Source of the DNA: Marinobacter pelagius | GTDB taxonomy: Bacteria > Pseudomonadota > Gammaproteobacteria > Pseudomonadales > Oleiphilaceae | Direction of reading: 5' to 3' | Assembly (NCBI RefSeq): GCF_003315345.1 | Contig: NZ_QNRO01000002.1 | Location: 1 to 64,000, forward strand | DNA: 64,000 nucleotides | Part shown: in pieces, positions 56,656 through 64,000 of the stretch | Layout of the letters: each line of letters begins with the position of its first letter | Position numbering within the stretch: the first letter of the stretch is position 1 | Program-made: the position numbers and the translations under genes | The notes under the pieces: generated by a model | Databases searched by the model: none | What the model was told of the DNA's origin: nothing | The model's input: the letters and a program-made list of their open reading frames with translations, nothing else

Positions 56656-57852
56656 ATGGGCGCCAAACGAATTCTGTTGGGAGTGACCGGTGGCATTGCC
56701 GCCTACAAGAGTGCCGAACTGGTGCGGCTGCTGAAAAAGGCCGGCTGTGAGGTTCGAGTGGTGATGACCTCCGGGGCCGAGGCGTTCGTGACCCCGCTGA
56801 CCTTCCAGGCGCTCAGCGGTGAACCGGTCCGGACCTCGTTACTGGACCCTGAAGCGGAAGCCGGCATGGGCCACATTGAACTGGCCAAGTGGGCCGAGCA
56901 GGTGGTGGTGGCACCGGCCTCGGCCGATTTCATGGCCCGGCTGGCCAACGGCCTGGCAAATGACCTGCTGACGACCGTCTGTTGTGCCACCGATGCGCCT
57001 ATTGCCCTGGCACCGGCAATGAACCAGGCCATGTGGCGCAATTTCCGGACCCAACGCAACCTGGCGATGCTGAACGAAGATCCTCAGGTTACGGTCTGGG
57101 GCCCCGATCAGGGCGATCAGGCCTGTGGCGACACCGGTCCCGGCCGGATGCTGGAGCCGGAGGCGCTGGCGTCCCTGATTCTGGATGAGCGCCAGGGACC
57201 GCTGAGCGGCAAGCGGGTGGTGATTACCGCGGGCCCGACCCGGGAGCCGCTGGACCCGGTCCGGTACATCAGCAACCATAGCTCCGGCAAGATGGGCTAT
57301 GCATTGGCCGGTGCCGCCCGGGCCGCTGGCGCCACGGTCACTCTGGTCAGTGGCCCGGTGACCATCGCGCCGCCGGTGGGCGTGGACGTGCGGCCGGTGA
57401 TGACCGCCCAGGACATGCTCACCGAATCCATGGCCGCGGTGGATGAGGGCTGTGACGTTTTCATCGCGACCGCGGCGGTGGCCGACTATCGTCCGGAGAC
57501 CTGTGCCGGTGACAAGATCAAGAAAGCCACCGAAGCCATGTCCCTGGCGCTGGTGCGGAACCCGGATACCCTGGCCACGGTGGCCGGGCGTGCCGACGCT
57601 CCGTTTACCGTGGGCTTCGCGGCAGAAACCACCGACGTGGCGCGCTACGCCACCGACAAGATGGCCCGCAAGAAGCTGGACATGATCGTTGCCAACGACG
57701 TTTCCGCGCCGGGGCTTGGTTTCAACAGCGACAACAATGCGGTCACCGTGTTCTGGCCCGGTGGGCAGGAGCAGATCGGGCCGGACAGCAAACAGACCAT
57801 CGCCACCCGTCTGGTGGCCCTGATTGGCGAACACTTGGAAGCAACTTCATGA
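56656..57852 (+). CDS. coaBC: Bifunctional phosphopantothenoylcysteine synthetase/decarboxylase
   Basis: 398 residues. The CoaC flavoprotein half has [18 protein letters not shown] and the PAMN motif ([10 protein letters not shown]). The CoaB half begins near residue 190 ([32 protein letters not shown]) with Lys in [14 protein letters not shown]. It makes 4'-phosphopantetheine from phosphopantothenate and cysteine. The last codons overlap dut (ATGA). Confidence 0.95.
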   Translation: MGAKRILLGVTGGIAAYKSAELVRLLKKAGCEVRVVMTSGAEAFVTPLTFQALSGEPVRTSLLDPEAEAGMGHIELAKWAEQVVVAPASADFMARLANGLANDLLTTVCCATDAPIALAPAMNQAMWRNFRTQRNLAMLNEDPQVTVWGPDQGDQACGDTGPGRMLEPEALASLILDERQGPLSGKRVVITAGPTREPLDPVRYISNHSSGKMGYALAGAARAAGATVTLVSGPVTIAPPVGVDVRPVMTAQDMLTESMAAVDEGCDVFIATAAVADYRPETCAGDKIKKATEAMSLALVRNPDTLATVAGRADAPFTVGFAAETTDVARYATDKMARKKLDMIVANDVSAPGLGFNSDNNAVTVFWPGGQEQIGPDSKQTIATRLVALIGEHLEATS

Positions 57853-58310
57853 CCAAAAAGACCCTGCAGGTCCGGATTCTCGATGACCGGATCGGTACCA
57901 GTATTCCTTTCCCCGAGTATGCCACCGAAGGTTCCGCCGGACTGGATCTCAGAGCCTGCCTGAAAGAGCCGCTGGTGCTGGAGCCCGGTCAGACCCAGCT
58001 GATTCCCACTGGGTTGTCGATCCATATTGCCGATCCCTCCCTGGCGGCAATGATTCTTCCCCGCAGCGGGCTGGGGCACAAGCACGGTATCGTGCTGGGC
58101 AACCTGGTCGGCCTGATCGATTCCGATTACCAGGGCGAACTGATGGTGTCCTGCTGGAACCGCGGCAATACCACTTTCACCGTCAAGGTGGGTGAGCGGA
58201 TCGCACAGCTGGTCCTGGTGCCTGTGGTGCAGGCCGACTTTGAAGTGGTGGATGAATTTGATGCCAGTGCACGGGGCGAGGGTGGCTTCGGCTCCACCGG
58301 GAGCCATTGA
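57849..58310 (+). CDS. dut: dUTP diphosphatase
   Basis: 153-residue trimeric dUTPase. Motifs in order: [45 protein letters not shown], and the C-terminal [10 protein letters not shown] that covers the active site. Coupled to coaBC by a 4-bp overlap. Confidence 0.97.
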   Translation: MTKKTLQVRILDDRIGTSIPFPEYATEGSAGLDLRACLKEPLVLEPGQTQLIPTGLSIHIADPSLAAMILPRSGLGHKHGIVLGNLVGLIDSDYQGELMVSCWNRGNTTFTVKVGERIAQLVLVPVVQADFEVVDEFDASARGEGGFGSTGSH

Positions 58311-58402
58311 TTAATCCGGGTTCATGCCGGTCTATTCCCGGCCGGCTATACTTGGCGGGTAACTGCCTGTTCAGGACGAAAAATAACATCGCGGGATAGA
58401 CT

Positions 58403-61991
<3,589 letters not shown>

Positions 61992-62011
61992 TCCACCCGA
62001 GGAGTTTCCGG

Positions 62012-63262
62012 ATGAAGCGGCTGCTGACCCTGCTGATTGTGCTGGCCTTGTTGACCTTTGCGGCCTTCAAGGGCGCCGTCTGGTGGTTGACCGACCAGCG
62101 TATGGCGGAAGCCCGTCTGGCCCTGGACGATTACGGGGTGCTCGAGCGGGGTACCGTGGGCTCCGGCATGGACGGAAGGCTGGTACTGACCAATGCCCGG
62201 TGGCAGGACTTCCGTCTGACCCAGCCGCTGGAATCGGGCCGGGTCGAATTCGATGCCGGCTCGCCATTGGCCCTGCTCACGGCCCTGGCCGATCCGGACA
62301 ACCTGCCGGCACAATGGTCACTCCGGGCCGAGGGCCTCGGGCTGGTACTGGACGCCAACATGTTTCGGAACTGGGTGACTGCCGAAGGCACCAGTGTTGA
62401 GGGTGATCCGGCGCTTCTGGTGCTGCCATGTGCGCCGGATCCGAGGCAGCAACTGGGTAGTGGCGATCTGATGCGCATGGGCATCACCGGCCTGGCAGGC
62501 GAGTTTCTGGTGCAGCAGACGACCGAAGGAATATCCGCCGAACTGAACACCGCCGGCACCGGAAGCCTGGAAGTGGACTGGCCCGGTGCCCGGATTGACC
62601 TGATGGCACCGGCAGACACCCTGGCCAGTTCCGATCAGCCGATGACGGTTATACTCAGGGATGGCGGCCTGATGCGCCGGATTGCAGCCTATTGTTCCCG
62701 GGAGGCGGGCCTGGATACCATGGAGTGGGCACGCCGTGCCACCGGAGCCCTGGAGCAGGGGCTGAACGCCCGGGGGTTGGCGCCCAGTGAACAGTTGCTT
62801 GCCCTTTACCGGCAGTGGCTGCTGGAGGGTGGCGAGCTGAATCTTGCTATTGAGCCATCGGAGTCGTGGCTGGGTATCCCGGTTCGGGATCCGGATGCCG
62901 AAGCTCAGGAGCCTGGCTGGCAAGTGGCATACAATGGAGCGAGTGTTCCGGATGTATACCTGGAGGCCTTGCCGCCGGAGCCCGCGCCGGTCGATGAAGC
63001 CGCCGAGCCGTCCGCCGACATTCGCGAGAATCCCGCGGTGGCGGGGTGGTATACCGAGCCTGTGGCAACAGCCGGCTCGTGGGTCGGTCGCCGGGTCCGG
63101 GTCACCCTCTCCAATGACAATGTGGTGGAAGGGCGCCTGGTGAGTGTCTCCGAGCGCGAGCTGGAAGTGGCCCGGGTGGTGGCCGGCGGCGAAGTGGCCT
63201 ACCCGATGCTGCTAAGCGCTGTATCGGGCTTCGAGGTCTGGCGTCGTGGCCGCATTGAATGA
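62012..63262 (+). CDS. Unknown envelope protein with Sm-like C-terminal segment
   Basis: 416 residues, not recognised. One N-terminal membrane helix (residues 3-21, no cleavage site) puts the rest in the periplasm, and it is beta-rich up to about residue 200. A linker rich in Pro, Ala and Glu (about 325-345) leads to a final 60 residues, VGRRVRVTLSNDNVVEGRLV and after, that look like an Sm-type small barrel. This tail resembles an Sm fold in pattern only. It lies between argB and argE on the same strand, with GAGG before the ATG and 20 bp from argB. Confidence 0.6.
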   Translation: MKRLLTLLIVLALLTFAAFKGAVWWLTDQRMAEARLALDDYGVLERGTVGSGMDGRLVLTNARWQDFRLTQPLESGRVEFDAGSPLALLTALADPDNLPAQWSLRAEGLGLVLDANMFRNWVTAEGTSVEGDPALLVLPCAPDPRQQLGSGDLMRMGITGLAGEFLVQQTTEGISAELNTAGTGSLEVDWPGARIDLMAPADTLASSDQPMTVILRDGGLMRRIAAYCSREAGLDTMEWARRATGALEQGLNARGLAPSEQLLALYRQWLLEGGELNLAIEPSESWLGIPVRDPDAEAQEPGWQVAYNGASVPDVYLEALPPEPAPVDEAAEPSADIRENPAVAGWYTEPVATAGSWVGRRVRVTLSNDNVVEGRLVSVSERELEVARVVAGGEVAYPMLLSAVSGFEVWRRGRIE

Positions 63263-63317
63263 CACCTGACCTTCCTTGATCATTCTTGTTCACCCCGAAC
63301 GGGGCTGAGAGGATACT

Positions 63318-64000
63318 ATGGCACAGTCCGCAGACACCAAAGCGGCGGTTCCGGAGCTCAGGGACATGCTGGCCCGGCTGATTTCCCTGCCTTCAATCAG
63401 CAGCGCCTCGCCCGAGTGGGACCACAGTAATGAAGCTGTCGTTCGCACTCTCGCAGAATGGCTCGAACCCCTCGGCTTCGTGGTGGAAATTCTCGAAGTG
63501 CCCGGCATGCCCGGCAAGTTCAATCTCATCGCCACCCTGGGAAGGGGCTCCGGCGGGCTGGTGTTGTCCGGCCACACCGATACCGTGCCTTTTGATGACA
63601 AGCGCTGGCACAGTGACCCCTTCACCCTGACCGAGCGGGATAACCGCTGGTATGGCCTGGGTACCTGTGACATGAAGGGTTTCTTCCCACTGGCGATCGA
63701 AGCCGCCAAAGCCTATTCGGATGCGTCACTCAAACAGCCGCTGATCATTCTGGCAACGGCGGACGAGGAGAGCTCCATGAACGGCGCCCGGGCCCTGGCC
63801 GAGGCTGGCAAACCCAAGGCCCGATACGCGGTCATCGGCGAGCCCACGAGTCTCAGGCCGGTGCGGATGCACAAGGGCATCATGATGGAGCGGCTGAAGT
63901 TCGAGGGGCAGTCCGGCCATTCCTCGAATCCGGCCCTGGGCCGCAACGCCATGGAGGGTATGCATGAGGCCCTGACCGAACTGCTGACACTCCGGAGCCA
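63318..64000 (+). CDS. argE: Acetylornithine deacetylase, 3' end beyond window
   Basis: The first 227 codons are seen. The M20 metallopeptidase motifs are present: VLSGHTDTVPFDDKRWH (His and Asp metal ligands), YGLGTCDMKGF, and TADEESSMNGAR with the catalytic Glu, then IGEPTSLRPVRMHKG. It removes acetate from N-acetylornithine in arginine synthesis, fitting argB nearby. GAGAGGA precedes ATG 63318. The frame is open to the end of the window. Confidence 0.9.
   Translation, partial: MAQSADTKAAVPELRDMLARLISLPSISSASPEWDHSNEAVVRTLAEWLEPLGFVVEILEVPGMPGKFNLIATLGRGSGGLVLSGHTDTVPFDDKRWHSDPFTLTERDNRWYGLGTCDMKGFFPLAIEAAKAYSDASLKQPLIILATADEESSMNGARALAEAGKPKARYAVIGEPTSLRPVRMHKGIMMERLKFEGQSGHSSNPALGRNAMEGMHEALTELLTLRS

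Overview
The window reads as chromosomal DNA of a marine gammaproteobacterium close to Marinobacter. GC is about 60 percent. Several blocks follow the gene order I recall from Pseudomonas aeruginosa (rpmG-rpmB-radC / coaBC-dut-algC-argB; phoB-phoR near ubiA-ubiC and rubredoxin genes; hemB next to ppk; engB-cytochrome c4-dsbA-EEP protein), mixed with GMC/aldehyde oxidation genes and many c-di-GMP proteins. The genus is inferred, not tested. I see no tRNA, rRNA, CRISPR array, prophage or insertion sequence.

Layout. 1-8882: an alpha-glucoside operon (5'-truncated LamB-type porin, binding protein, two permeases, GH13 alpha-glucosidase, ATPase, LacI regulator, PfkB fructokinase). 9016-22434: Yip1 protein, PilT/PilU ATPase, a phosphoketolase-like TPP enzyme, ilvD, an EAL protein, pbpG, a lone asparaginase domain, rsuA, a membrane hydrolase and a lytic transglycosylase. 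22568-28412: phoR-phoB with a Pho box, ubiA, ubiC, hpt, rubredoxin and its reductase. 28530-35807: tesB, a second EAL protein, a MioC flavodoxin, a diguanylate cyclase, a Pit phosphate transporter and a small unknown protein. 36044-46776: panP, DUF503, TetR-aidB, a SutA-like protein, hemB-ppk1 with a second Pho box, DUF945, ferredoxin, coaD. 47059-51777: GMC oxidoreductase, Tat lipoprotein, aldehyde dehydrogenase and a divergent TetR over a perfect 16-bp palindrome. 51831-64000: a probable envelope-stress small RNA, engB, cytochrome c4, dsbA, EEP protein, rpmG-rpmB-radC, coaBC-dut-algC-argB, an unknown envelope protein and the start of argE.

Two non-coding signals stand out. First, four copies of a dispersed palindromic element of about 100 bp (35889-35987, 38275-38387, 46887-46995, 49368-49471) share a conserved core. 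Their outer stems differ in sequence, yet each is perfectly self-complementary, and one copy also has a compensated inner hairpin. All four lie 14-82 bp past stop codons. Second, a sigma-E-type promoter and Rho-independent terminator between a tetR gene and engB define a candidate ErsA/Spot 42-type small RNA, at the locus where those RNAs sit in other gammaproteobacteria. Phosphate control also recurs: PhoBR, a Pho box at phoB, a second Pho box before hemB-ppk1, and a Pit transporter.
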